DNA from: Terrabacter terrigena
GTDB lineage: Bacteria; Actinomycetota; Actinomycetes; Actinomycetales; Dermatophilaceae
Reading direction: 5' to 3'
NCBI RefSeq assembly: GCF_042676085.1
Contig: NZ_JBHTKH010000002.1
Span: 288,708-352,707 of the forward strand
DNA length: 64,000 nucleotides
The notes beneath the pieces are model-generated. The model did no database searches, had not been told where the DNA came from, and worked only from the letters and a program-made list of their open reading frames with translations. The number at the start of each line of letters is the position of its first letter. The first letter of the stretch is position 1. Below are positions 24,780 to 32,767 of the stretch, one piece after another. Both the position numbers and the translations under genes were made by a program.

Positions 24780-26780
24780 TCACACCTCGATCTTCACGAC
24801 GCTGCGCATCCAGAGCATGCCGACGAACAGGCTCACGATTCCGCCGATGCCCATGAAGACTCCGATCTGGTCGGTCCACAGCAGCGAGACGTAGTCGTAG
24901 TTGACCCGCATCATGTAGAAGAACAGGAAGATCGGCATCGCGACCAGGATGTAGGCGGAGAGCTTTCCTTCGGCGGAAAGCGTCGCCACCTGGCGCTGGA
25001 GGGACTCGCGCTCGCGGAGCGTGTTCGCCGTGGTGCGGAGCGTGTCGGCGAGGTTGCCGCCCACGTCTCGCTGGATACGAATCGACATCACCGCCCAGCG
25101 CATCGAGACGCTCCCCATTCGCTCACCCATACGCTCCAGGGCGTCGGTGATGTCGGTGCCGATGCGCGTCTCGGCCAGTGCCCGGCTGAACTCCTTGGCG
25201 GCCGGCTCTGCGGTGTCGCGCGCCACGGCATCGAGGGCCTGGGGCAGACCGAAACCACTCTTGAGGCTGGTGGAGACCAGCATGAGGATGTCGGGGAGCT
25301 GACGCTCGAAGTGCTTCGAGCGGCGGGCAGCCATGAACCGCAAGGCGACCGGCGGCAGCACCAGACCGACCAGCGCCCCGGCGCCCAGCGGGATCATGGG
25401 CGACTCCGCGCCGAACAACCAACCTCCCACGACTCCGAGGACCACGGCGATGACGCGGACGACGAACCACTCCCCGGCACGGAAGGGAAGGTCTGCGCGC
25501 TCGATGAGAGACATGGTGGTCTTCGTCGACTCACGGTCCTTCATCACCTTCTCGCCCAGGTCGAGAAGCGACTCGGTGATGTTGTGCTGGGCGGCCCGGG
25601 CTTCCTCGCGAGCTGCGCTGCGGCTGCCGACCACGTAGCCCTCGATGGCGGCGACCCGGCGCTCACGACGGGTCTGCAGGGTCGGTGCGGACACAACCAT
25701 GACGAAGGTGAGCACCGCGAGACCGAGTAGTCCGGCCGCGATCCACGGCACATAGTTCGGCTTCGTCAGAGTCGCGAGGCTGTCGACGACCGAGCCACCC
25801 GCGATGGCCTGCGCGCTGGCCTGTGGCGCGGGAACGGTGCTCGGGGCCGCTGCAGGCACTGGGGCATCGAACCGAACCTTGCGCGTGAACGCGAACGACG
25901 TCCCACCAGCGACTCCCGCCACCTCGACCTGGTGATCACCGGCCTTCACGCCGGGCAGGGACAACGAGAACTGCACCTGCTGGTCGAGCGCCTTCGCCGC
26001 GGTCTGGAAGGCCGAGGCCACCGCTGCTGTGTCCGCCGCAGGAACCACGGATCCACCATTGGCGGAGGCGAATCCGCTCAGCGCCGTCACCGCGTCGGGG
26101 TCAGAGGTCTTGAAGCGGACCACGTCGACACGCACGCCCGCCGAACGCAGCTTGTCCACCGTCGTGCTCAAGGTGGCAGGCCCGTTCCGCGCGACCGTGT
26201 CGGCGCCGTCACTGAGGAGAAGGATGCTGCGGTCCCCCGTCGCTCCGAGCGAGGTCGTCGCCGCCGACATAGCGGCGTAGAGGCTCGTGTTGCCCCGCGA
26301 AGCCAGACCGTCGACCACCCGCTGGACCGCCTTCCGGTCCAAGGTGGGCGCCAGGTCGACGCCGGCAGTGTCGGCGAACGAGGTGACTCCGACGAGGACG
26401 TCGCTGGGCACCGTGGCGAGGAACGTCTTCGACGCGGCGCGGACGGTCGCCATGCCGCTCACACCCATCGACCCGCTCGTGTCGATGACGAGCATCGCCT
26501 TGCGGGCGCGCTTCGGCGCCTGCTTCACCGTCGGCTTGTGGTCGACGCCGTCCACTCGCACGGTGAGCCGGCCGGCATCCACCTGGACGGCGGATCGGCT
26601 CCGGAGCGTGAGCACGCCCGTCAGCAGCGAGGCGGAGCTCGACGTGGTCGTGGACACCCCGCTCAGGCCGACGGTGACGCTGTCAGCGGCGCTCGCCGGC
26701 ATCGAGCCCACCACCACGACGATCGCGGCAAGCCCTGCCGTGACGGCGGCCGGGACCAGACGACGGAACACCGGAGTCAC
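24780..26780 (-). CDS. tadB: Secreted VWA domain fused to TadB (666 aa)
   Basis: A fusion of two modules. An N-terminal Sec-type signal (residues 10-32) leads to an extracytoplasmic von Willebrand A domain. Its MIDAS is Asp-Thr-Ser-Gly-Ser at 100-104, with a conserved Thr in Gly-Val-Thr-Ser-Phe and Asp in Leu-Ser-Asp-Gly-Ala-Asp. A membrane helix near 335-360 connects to a cytoplasmic TadB-like F domain (about 440-640) with further helices. VWA domains bind metal-dependent protein ligands, so the pilus platform may carry its own adhesion or sensing module outside the cell. The GTG start overlaps the TadA stop (GTGA). Confidence 0.87.
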   Translation of the reverse strand: MTPVFRRLVPAAVTAGLAAIVVVVGSMPASAADSVTVGLSGVSTTTSSSASLLTGVLTLRSRSAVQVDAGRLTVRVDGVDHKPTVKQAPKRARKAMLVIDTSGSMGVSGMATVRAASKTFLATVPSDVLVGVTSFADTAGVDLAPTLDRKAVQRVVDGLASRGNTSLYAAMSAATTSLGATGDRSILLLSDGADTVARNGPATLSTTVDKLRSAGVRVDVVRFKTSDPDAVTALSGFASANGGSVVPAADTAAVASAFQTAAKALDQQVQFSLSLPGVKAGDHQVEVAGVAGGTSFAFTRKVRFDAPVPAAAPSTVPAPQASAQAIAGGSVVDSLATLTKPNYVPWIAAGLLGLAVLTFVMVVSAPTLQTRRERRVAAIEGYVVGSRSAAREEARAAQHNITESLLDLGEKVMKDRESTKTTMSLIERADLPFRAGEWFVVRVIAVVLGVVGGWLFGAESPMIPLGAGALVGLVLPPVALRFMAARRSKHFERQLPDILMLVSTSLKSGFGLPQALDAVARDTAEPAAKEFSRALAETRIGTDITDALERMGERMGSVSMRWAVMSIRIQRDVGGNLADTLRTTANTLRERESLQRQVATLSAEGKLSAYILVAMPIFLFFYMMRVNYDYVSLLWTDQIGVFMGIGGIVSLFVGMLWMRSVVKIEV

Positions 26781-28171
26781 CGCGCCATACGTGAGAACAG
26801 CTGCACGGGGAGCTCGACGCCGAGGTCCTGCAGGTCGGATGTGAACTTCGGCCGGATGCCTGTCGGAACCATGCCTCCGAGGAAGCGACCGGCATCGTCA
26901 CGGCCCGCCGAGTAGTCGAAGAGGAAGATGTCCTGCAGGGTGATCACGTCGGACTCCATGCCCACGACCTCGCTGATCGCGGTGATGCGACGCGTACCGT
27001 CCTTGAGCCTGGACTGCTGGACGATGAGGTCGACAGCGCCGGCCACCTGCTCGCGGATGGCACGCACGGGGAGCTCCACGCCCGCCATGAGCACCATCGT
27101 CTCGAGACGGGAGAGGCTGTCGCGCGGGGTGTTGGCGTGCACCGTCGTGATGGAACCGTCATGACCGGTGTTCATCGCCTGCAGCATGTCGAGTGCTGCG
27201 CCGTCACGGATCTCACCGACGATGATGCGGTCAGGACGCATACGGAGGCAGTTCTTCACGAGGTCACGGATCTGGATCGCGCCGCGGCCCTCGATGTTCG
27301 GCGGTCGAGACTCGAGTCTCAGCACGTGGTCCTGCTGCAGCTGGAGCTCGGCCGCGTCCTCGATGGTGACGATGCGCTCGTCGGCCGGGATGAACGAGCT
27401 CATCACGTTGAGAGTCGTCGTCTTTCCGGAACCCGTGCCACCGCTGATGATGATGTTGCGCCGGCCCTTGACGCACGCAGCGAGGAAGTCACGGATGTTC
27501 GGCGTGATGGTGCCGAACGTGATGAGGTCCTTGTCGGTGAACGGGTCCGCCGAGAACTTTCGGATCGTCAGCAACGAGCCGTCCAACGCGATGGGTGGGA
27601 CCACCGCGTTGACACGGGACCCGTCGGGAAGGCGCGCGTCGACCATCGGGCTCGACTCGTCGACGCGCCTGCCGACGCGACCGACGATCTTGTCGATGGT
27701 GCGCCGAAGGTGTGCGTCGTTCGAGAAGGTCGCCTCGACGGGGAACAGCTTGCCGGCGCGCTCGACGAAGATGCTGTCCGGGCCGTTGACCATGATCTCG
27801 GAGACCTCTGGGTCACGCAGGTAGGGCTCGAGTGGCCCGTGGCCGAGGATGTCGTCCGACACGTCCTGGGCGATGCGCGTCCGGTCGGCGTGCGACAGCG
27901 GCGTCTGCTCGAGGTCGATGACCTCCTGCAGCGTCGTGCGCACCTGGGCGGCGAGCTCTGCCTCGGCGAGGTGCGGGTCGTAGAGCCGCGGCCCGAGCTG
28001 CTCGACGAGCGCCTGGTGCACGCGCTCCTTGACTCCCGCAAAGGGGTCCACGGCGCGACGCTTCACGACAGGGGTGGGACCGGCGGACGGCCGTACCTGC
28101 GTCGGCCCGGGGTCGACGACGACCTGCTGCTGCGCGCGTGCTCGGTCGAGCCTCTCGGCAAGGTTGCTCAT
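26777..28171 (-). CDS. tadA: TadA/CpaF secretion ATPase (cluster 2)
   Basis: A 464-residue hexameric ATPase for Flp pilus extension. Walker A is Ser-Gly-Gly-Thr-Gly-Ser-Gly-Lys-Thr-Thr, preceded by the Asn-Gly-Pro-Asp-Ser-Ile-Phe-Val motif of the N-terminal domain. It is followed by Arg-Ile-Ile-Val-Gly-Glu-Ile-Arg (Walker B) and His-Asp-Gly-Ser...Thr-Val-His-Ala-Asn. The ATG is preceded by GGAG and overlaps the TadZ stop (ATGA). All catalytic motifs are intact, so two complete Tad motors exist in this window. Confidence 0.93.
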   Translation of the reverse strand: MSNLAERLDRARAQQQVVVDPGPTQVRPSAGPTPVVKRRAVDPFAGVKERVHQALVEQLGPRLYDPHLAEAELAAQVRTTLQEVIDLEQTPLSHADRTRIAQDVSDDILGHGPLEPYLRDPEVSEIMVNGPDSIFVERAGKLFPVEATFSNDAHLRRTIDKIVGRVGRRVDESSPMVDARLPDGSRVNAVVPPIALDGSLLTIRKFSADPFTDKDLITFGTITPNIRDFLAACVKGRRNIIISGGTGSGKTTTLNVMSSFIPADERIVTIEDAAELQLQQDHVLRLESRPPNIEGRGAIQIRDLVKNCLRMRPDRIIVGEIRDGAALDMLQAMNTGHDGSITTVHANTPRDSLSRLETMVLMAGVELPVRAIREQVAGAVDLIVQQSRLKDGTRRITAISEVVGMESDVITLQDIFLFDYSAGRDDAGRFLGGMVPTGIRPKFTSDLQDLGVELPVQLFSRMAR

Positions 28172-29346
28172 CGCTTGCTCCTCAGGAGTCCGAAGGTGCT
28201 CCGCTTGGCGCCGTTCTGGAGGTCCTCGCCGAAGCGGCGGCGGATCTCGGTGTCCGCCAGCTCGCGAAGCGCCATCGCCACAGGGCTGCGGGGCTCGTCG
28301 AGGATGATCGCGACACCGCGGTTGACCGATGCCGGCACCGCCAGGGTGTTGGGGATGTTGGCCGAGATCGGCGCCTTGAGGGCGGCCTCGACGTCGTCGG
28401 GTCGCAGGCCGACCTTGGCGTCCGCACGGTTGAGCACGATGGTGCGCGCCTCCCTGGAGGCACCGAGCGTGTCGAGCGTGTTGATCGCGATCCTGAGGTT
28501 CTTGACTGCGGGGATGTCGAGCGTCGCCACGAGCACGGTGAGGTCGCTGAGGTCGAACGCCGCCAGCACGTGCTCGGTGAACGACGGTGGCGTGTCGACG
28601 AGGACGTAGTCGTAGTTGGCCCGGGCGACCCGGAGCAGCTCGACGATGACGTGTGACGGCACGCGCTCGGCATCCGCGGGGTCCGGGGGTGCCGCGATGA
28701 CGTCCAGACCGCTCGGCTCGTGCCGGGTGACGACGGACTGGACGCCCTGGGCGTCGAGGTGCCCGCTCATGGCCACGAGGTCTCGCACCGACCCGGGCGG
28801 CTGGAGCTGCAGGCTGATCGCGACGTCACCGAACATGAGGTCGAGGTCGACGAGAACGGTCCGAGCGCCCGTCGACGCGAGGTAGGTCGCCAGGTTCGTG
28901 GAAACGGTCGTCTTGCCGACCCCGCCCTTGGCGCTGAAGACGGTGATCACCTTGCCGTCGCGGGTGCCGCCACCGGCCGCCCCGTGCCCGACGAGCTGGG
29001 CGGTGAGGGCGTTCGAGCGGCGTACGGCCTCGGCGATGGCGTTCTGGTCGTCGGCGGCGACGACCTCGCGGACACCGCTACGCAGCGCCTGGGCGAGCAC
29101 CGTGACGTCGAGCCGGTGACGCAGCAGGATGACGCCGAGCTCCGGCCTGGCAACGCGCTCCTCCTCCGCCAGGTTGCAGGCGGAGTCGAGGTCGATGTCG
29201 GGGCCGATGATGACGAGCGCGTGCGACGGGTCGTCCTCGAGGGCCCGGCTGACGCGTGGCCCCGAGGTGAGGTGGAGTGCGTCCCCGCCGAGGGCGAAGT
29301 GGTACGCCTCCCCGCCGCCGGCGGTCGCGTCCCAGAGGATGGTCAT
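28168..29346 (-). CDS. tadZ: TadZ/CpaE pilus localisation ATPase
   Basis: A 392-residue protein with an N-terminal receiver-like domain (about 1-115) lacking obvious phosphoacceptor geometry. A MinD/ParA ATPase domain follows with an intact deviant Walker A, Lys-Gly-Gly-Val-Gly-Lys-Thr-Thr (140-147), and Asp-Leu-Asp-Leu-Met-Phe-Gly. CpaE/TadZ proteins mark the site of pilus assembly at the pole. Start and stop overlap the neighbouring genes by 4 bases each (ATGA), showing a tightly coupled operon. In contrast to Ssd of cluster 1, the P-loop Lys is present. Confidence 0.92.
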   Translation of the reverse strand: MTILWDATAGGGEAYHFALGGDALHLTSGPRVSRALEDDPSHALVIIGPDIDLDSACNLAEEERVARPELGVILLRHRLDVTVLAQALRSGVREVVAADDQNAIAEAVRRSNALTAQLVGHGAAGGGTRDGKVITVFSAKGGVGKTTVSTNLATYLASTGARTVLVDLDLMFGDVAISLQLQPPGSVRDLVAMSGHLDAQGVQSVVTRHEPSGLDVIAAPPDPADAERVPSHVIVELLRVARANYDYVLVDTPPSFTEHVLAAFDLSDLTVLVATLDIPAVKNLRIAINTLDTLGASREARTIVLNRADAKVGLRPDDVEAALKAPISANIPNTLAVPASVNRGVAIILDEPRSPVAMALRELADTEIRRRFGEDLQNGAKRSTFGLLRSKR

Positions 29347-30143
29347 GGCGTCGTCACCGCCTCGCGCAGCTTGAGGTCGGTCACCTCGAGGCCTGGGTCG
29401 ACCTTGACGTCCGACCCGCGAAGCGCGGCATACAGGGTGCGGTTGTTGATGCCGTGGATCAAGATGGGCGCATCCGCGGGGCTCACGGCCACCGTGACCA
29501 GGAAGCCCCCGGCCTGCGACTGCGCCTGGGCGGTGGGCTGCTCACCTTCCGCCGTGGTCTTGACGGGGGCCGACAGCGGCGCGTCACCCATGCCGATGAC
29601 GAGGACGTCGGGCAGCAACAGGCTCGTGCCGTGGACGTCGTTGTCGTTGAGGATCTTCGCCTCGGGAGTGTCGCGGAGATCCTTGATCTGGTAGCTCTGG
29701 TAGATCGCGATCTTCGAGCCCGGCGTCACGAACCTTCCGACACGGGCGGGGTCGCTGAGCTGAACCGACACCGCGAGCATGCCCGACGGCACCTCGATGG
29801 CCTTGTCTCCCACCGGCGTGGACCCGAACCGCGCCGCAAGGAGGAACTCGCCAGGCTGGACGTCGGACAGCGCGAGGAGGTTGTTGTTGTCGGCGTTGAT
29901 CTCCTCCAGGGCTCCCGCCGGAAGCGCCTTGGCCGCGACGACCGTCTCGACGATCATCTCCTGCCGCTGCGCGTCCTTGAGCGTCGTGCCCGCAGGGATC
30001 GGCTTCTGCGCGACGTACACCCGGGCGGGCGACTCGGCGGCGATCGCGCGAGCGTCCGCGTTGCGGGCATACGTGATGACCATGGCCCCGCCGCCGATGG
30101 CAAGGACGACGGCGAGTGCGATGGCAAGGATTCGACGGTTCAT
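29343..30143 (-). CDS. cpaB: CpaB/RcpC pilus assembly protein with SAF domain
   Basis: A 266-residue protein anchored by an N-terminal helix (residues 5-25). A SAF domain follows (Ala-Gln-Lys-Pro-Ile-Pro-Ala-Gly-Thr-Thr-Leu, around 50-60), and then an RcpC-like beta region. CpaB proteins connect the inner-membrane machine to the envelope and may guide the pilus. It is the first gene of the ATGA-coupled block; a 54-bp gap separates it from TadG. Confidence 0.88.
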   Translation of the reverse strand: MNRRILAIALAVVLAIGGGAMVITYARNADARAIAAESPARVYVAQKPIPAGTTLKDAQRQEMIVETVVAAKALPAGALEEINADNNNLLALSDVQPGEFLLAARFGSTPVGDKAIEVPSGMLAVSVQLSDPARVGRFVTPGSKIAIYQSYQIKDLRDTPEAKILNDNDVHGTSLLLPDVLVIGMGDAPLSAPVKTTAEGEQPTAQAQSQAGGFLVTVAVSPADAPILIHGINNRTLYAALRGSDVKVDPGLEVTDLKLREAVTTP

Positions 30144-30197
30144 GATCTGTGACCCCCCAGGGTTGTGTCGCGTGCAGGAGTACGAGCGGTGTGGCTG

Positions 30198-31403
30198 TCA
30201 GCCGACGGGAACGACCTTGATGGCGCCCTTGCCGGAGCTGGTGCCGAGGGCGCTGTCGACCGGCATCATCGAGGAGGTGAACCAGCCCCAGATGCACTTG
30301 CTGCTGCACACGTTGAGCTCGTCCTTGTACACGGCGGCCGAGCCGCCGGCGGGTAGGCTGGAGTAGCCCGCCAGGAAGAAGGAGGCCACGCCGTCCATGG
30401 TGTAGACGCCGGACGTACCTGTGCCCGTGGCCGTGACGCTGATCGGGACGTAGACCTCTCTGCCGAGGTACTGGTTCAGGTTGGCCGAGCTCTTGCAGCC
30501 GTCCGGCACCGAGGCGCCCGTGTCGCCGGTGACGGTGGCATCGGCATTGACCGTCGTCACGCAGCCGGTCTCCTGGAGCCAGCCGAAGCCGCCCGGGTAG
30601 TACTGACCGTTCGCCTGTCGGCAGGCAGGGTCGACGTTGTTGGCGTCGGCGTGCGACTGGATCCCGACGACGTATCCGCCGTTCTTGATGCTGGTTGGCA
30701 AGCTCGTGGTGGACGACCCGGGGGCCGGCGAGTAGGCCGGGCTCGGCGCGTACTTCGTGCCGTTGGCCGTCATCTTCGTCCACTCGCAGTTGCCGATCGT
30801 CATCGGGAGCGTCTTGCCGGTGCCGGAGGGTGACCCCCACGCGGCCCTGCTGCACGCGGTGTACTGCTTGTCGGTGTAACCGGCGATCGCCGCCTTCGCG
30901 AAGAAGGAGGTGAGCACGTTCGGCGTCGAGCCGGTCGACTTCGTCTTAGTCCGCGTCTCGACATAAGGCACAGTCGGGTCCAGCCCGCTCGGTAGCGGGA
31001 GGCACGCGTCGAGGTCGGCGGCCGAGGCCGTGATGGTGCACGCGGGAAGAGTCGGGACGTTGCGGCCACAGATCAGTGGCTGGCTCGCGGCATTGGTGGC
31101 CGGCAGTGACTGCAGACCGTCGACCGAGTTGGCGCTGGCGAGACCTTCGAACGCGCTGGACGCGAGCAGGGCAGTGGAGCAGTCCGTCGAGACGGGAACC
31201 TTGGCGCAGCTCCTGGCGAGGGCCAGTGCCGCCGCGTCGGCGCCGTTCTGCAGCTGGCGCCTCTCGGCCATGATGTTGCCGACGTCGACGGTGAGGGCGA
31301 GCATCGCCATCACGACACCGCTGGCGAGCAGAATCGCTGCGATGGAGGCGACAGCGCCCTTCTCACGCTCGCGGCGTGAAGCTGCGCGGCTCATCCACCG
31401 CAT
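30198..31403 (-). CDS. tadG: TadG-like pilus assembly protein
   Basis: A 401-residue protein with a basic N-terminus, a membrane helix (about residues 18-38) and the TadG/RcpC-type Asp-Val-Gly-Asn-Ile-Met-Ala-Glu-Arg-Arg-Gln-Leu-Gln-Asn-Gly-Ala-Asp-Ala-Ala-Ala-Leu motif, then a large Cys-containing extracytoplasmic domain. No VWA MIDAS is present, unlike proteobacterial TadG; that module is fused to TadB in this locus. ATG 31403 has GGGAG 7 bases upstream. An ATG at 31394 overlapping the TadE stop is the alternative. Confidence 0.82.
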   Translation of the reverse strand: MRWMSRAASRREREKGAVASIAAILLASGVVMAMLALTVDVGNIMAERRQLQNGADAAALALARSCAKVPVSTDCSTALLASSAFEGLASANSVDGLQSLPATNAASQPLICGRNVPTLPACTITASAADLDACLPLPSGLDPTVPYVETRTKTKSTGSTPNVLTSFFAKAAIAGYTDKQYTACSRAAWGSPSGTGKTLPMTIGNCEWTKMTANGTKYAPSPAYSPAPGSSTTSLPTSIKNGGYVVGIQSHADANNVDPACRQANGQYYPGGFGWLQETGCVTTVNADATVTGDTGASVPDGCKSSANLNQYLGREVYVPISVTATGTGTSGVYTMDGVASFFLAGYSSLPAGGSAAVYKDELNVCSSKCIWGWFTSSMMPVDSALGTSSGKGAIKVVPVG

Positions 31404-31819
31404 CGCATGACTCCCGTCGACGAGATGACGTTCCCGCCGCCGAAGGACTTGCCGATGATCGACATCGCCGGCCCGAGGAGGATCCACTGGAACGGCGCGG
31501 TCACCTGCACCGAAGCGTCGGACGTGGCGCCCGTTGTACACGAGGCGATCACGCTGGCGGCCACCGCAGGGACGCCTGCTGCCGCATTCGTCGCCCTGGT
31601 GATGACGTCGGCGTTGGGCACCATGACGACAGCGGCCCTGGCGCCCTCGCGTGCGGCGTTGGTGACCTGGATCTGCGTGAAGAACGCGCGACCGAAGTCG
31701 ACGATCCCAGCGATCACGAGGAAGAGGAGGGGAAACACGATGGCCAGCTCAACCGCGGCCGCCCCTCGCTCGCGAAGCGATCGCTGCGGTTGGGACCGCG
31801 GCCTGGGTGATGTGCTCAT
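31391..31819 (-). CDS. tadE: TadE-like pseudopilin (cluster 2)
   Basis: A 142-residue minor pseudopilin. After a basic leader, Arg-Gly-Ala-Ala-Ala-Val-Glu-Leu-Ala provides a Gly cleavage site with Glu at mature position 5. The hydrophobic helix then continues to about residue 43, and Asn-Ala-Ala-Arg-Glu-Gly-Ala-Arg-Ala (typical of TadE) follows. GGGGAG precedes the ATG. It overlaps the start region of TadG. Confidence 0.88.
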   Translation of the reverse strand: MSTSPRPRSQPQRSLRERGAAAVELAIVFPLLFLVIAGIVDFGRAFFTQIQVTNAAREGARAAVVMVPNADVITRATNAAAGVPAVAASVIASCTTGATSDASVQVTAPFQWILLGPAMSIIGKSFGGGNVISSTGVMRCGG

Positions 31820-31882
31820 GTGTCTCCCCTCCTCTCTTGTGGTGTGGCCCGTGGGCCCTGCGGCTCTGGACCGCCCCGATCG

Positions 31883-32059
31883 TCAGATCTTGGTGGCGAC
31901 GTTGTTGAACGTGTTGCCCGAGGCGCTACCGACCAGCGTCACGCCGGCGATGATGACGGCGGCGATGAGCGCGACCATCAGGCCGTACTCGACGGCGGTG
32001 GCGCCCTTGTCGCGGGAGACGTTGAGGCGGGTCTGGAGCTTGGCGATGAGCTTGGTCAT
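31883..32059 (-). CDS. flp: Flp family type IVb pilin, copy 1
   Basis: A 58-residue prepilin. After a 17-residue leader, the cleavage and assembly motif is Lys-Gly / Ala-Thr-Ala-Val-Glu-Tyr-Gly-Leu, with Glu at +5 and Tyr at +6. One hydrophobic helix and a short Gly/Ser/Asn tail ending in Ala-Thr-Lys-Ile follow. It is short and easily missed. GAAGGGA precedes the ATG by 9 bases. It would form the pilus fibre of Tad cluster 2 together with the paralogue upstream. The required prepilin peptidase gene is not in the window. Confidence 0.93.
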   Translation of the reverse strand: MTKLIAKLQTRLNVSRDKGATAVEYGLMVALIAAVIIAGVTLVGSASGNTFNNVATKI

Positions 32060-32189
32060 TGGAGTTTCCCTTCACGGTTCGGGGCCACCCGGTGTGAGCC
32101 CCCACGCAGAAGGTAGGTGGGCTTGGGACCCCTTGTCTCAGAAATGGGCGAAAAGTCTTGCAACGATCAACCGGCGTGTCGCCTTGCGG

Positions 32190-32206
32190 ATTTGTCCGGG
32201 ACAAAT
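32190..32206. promoter_or_regulatory. Perfect 17-bp palindrome upstream of pilin copy 1
   Basis: ATTTGTCC-G-GGACAAAT is an exact inverted repeat 131 bases upstream of the pilin start, within the 303-bp AT-richer gap between the two pilin genes. It has the size and symmetry of a dimeric repressor/activator operator. No family can be named. Several TTGCAA words lie nearby (32158, 32206, 32316). Confidence 0.5.
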
Positions 32207-32362
32207 TGCAACAAAACGGGGCACAGTACCCACGAGATCGTGGAAACTGCGCCCCGTCGTAGCCGCTGACTTGGGCTGAACAGACGCCCTCCTTGCGGCC
32301 GACTTGCAGAAACCTTGCAATCTTGCTGAAAACCAGCGCCCGCCCCCGCGGAGCAGGCTCCC

Positions 32363-32536
32363 TCAGATGGCGGTCGCGACGTTGTTGAACGTGTTGCCGC
32401 TGTTGGTGCCGATCAGAGTGACGCCGGCGATGATGACGGCCGCGATGAGCGCAACCATCAGGCCGTACTCGACGGCGGTGGCGCCCTCGTCACGCGAGGC
32501 GAGAACCGCGTGGATCTTGGCAGCTAGCTTGGTCAT
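32363..32536 (-). CDS. flp: Flp family type IVb pilin, copy 2
   Basis: A 57-residue prepilin paralogous to the one at 31883-32059. The leader ends in Asp-Glu-Gly, followed by Ala-Thr-Ala-Val-Glu-Tyr-Gly-Leu-Met-Val-Ala-Leu, identical to copy 1 through the helix. The tail ends in Asn-Asn-Val-Ala-Thr-Ala-Ile. Differences are concentrated in the leader and in Gly-Thr-Asn versus Gly-Ser-Ala after the helix. GGAGGAG precedes the ATG by 7 bases. The two copies are separated by a 303-bp promoter-like gap, so each probably has its own promoter. Confidence 0.94.
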   Translation of the reverse strand: MTKLAAKIHAVLASRDEGATAVEYGLMVALIAAVIIAGVTLIGTNSGNTFNNVATAI

Positions 32537-32767
32537 GGTGTGTCTCCTCCCAGGTGAGCTGCCCTGCGCAGCCCTCCGGGTGAGAAGGTAAGGGCTCAAA
32601 GCGGTCGTCGTACTTGAAATCGCAAAAACCAGCCCTATCACGCGAAACCGCCTGTACCGTCCAAATCGGACACATCCGAGGCCATCGATCCCGAGCGCTC
32701 GTGCCCCGATGCTGCGTGTTCGGAACCGCGAAACTGTCCACCGCAACCCACGTCGGCCAGGATCCAC
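32537..32767. promoter_or_regulatory. Divergent promoter region of pilin copy 2 and a membrane protein
   Basis: A 231-bp gap that is less GC-rich than average, separating the minus-strand pilin operon from the plus-strand membrane protein gene. No hairpin and no clear pair of -35/-10 boxes could be assigned with confidence. Confidence 0.4.
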
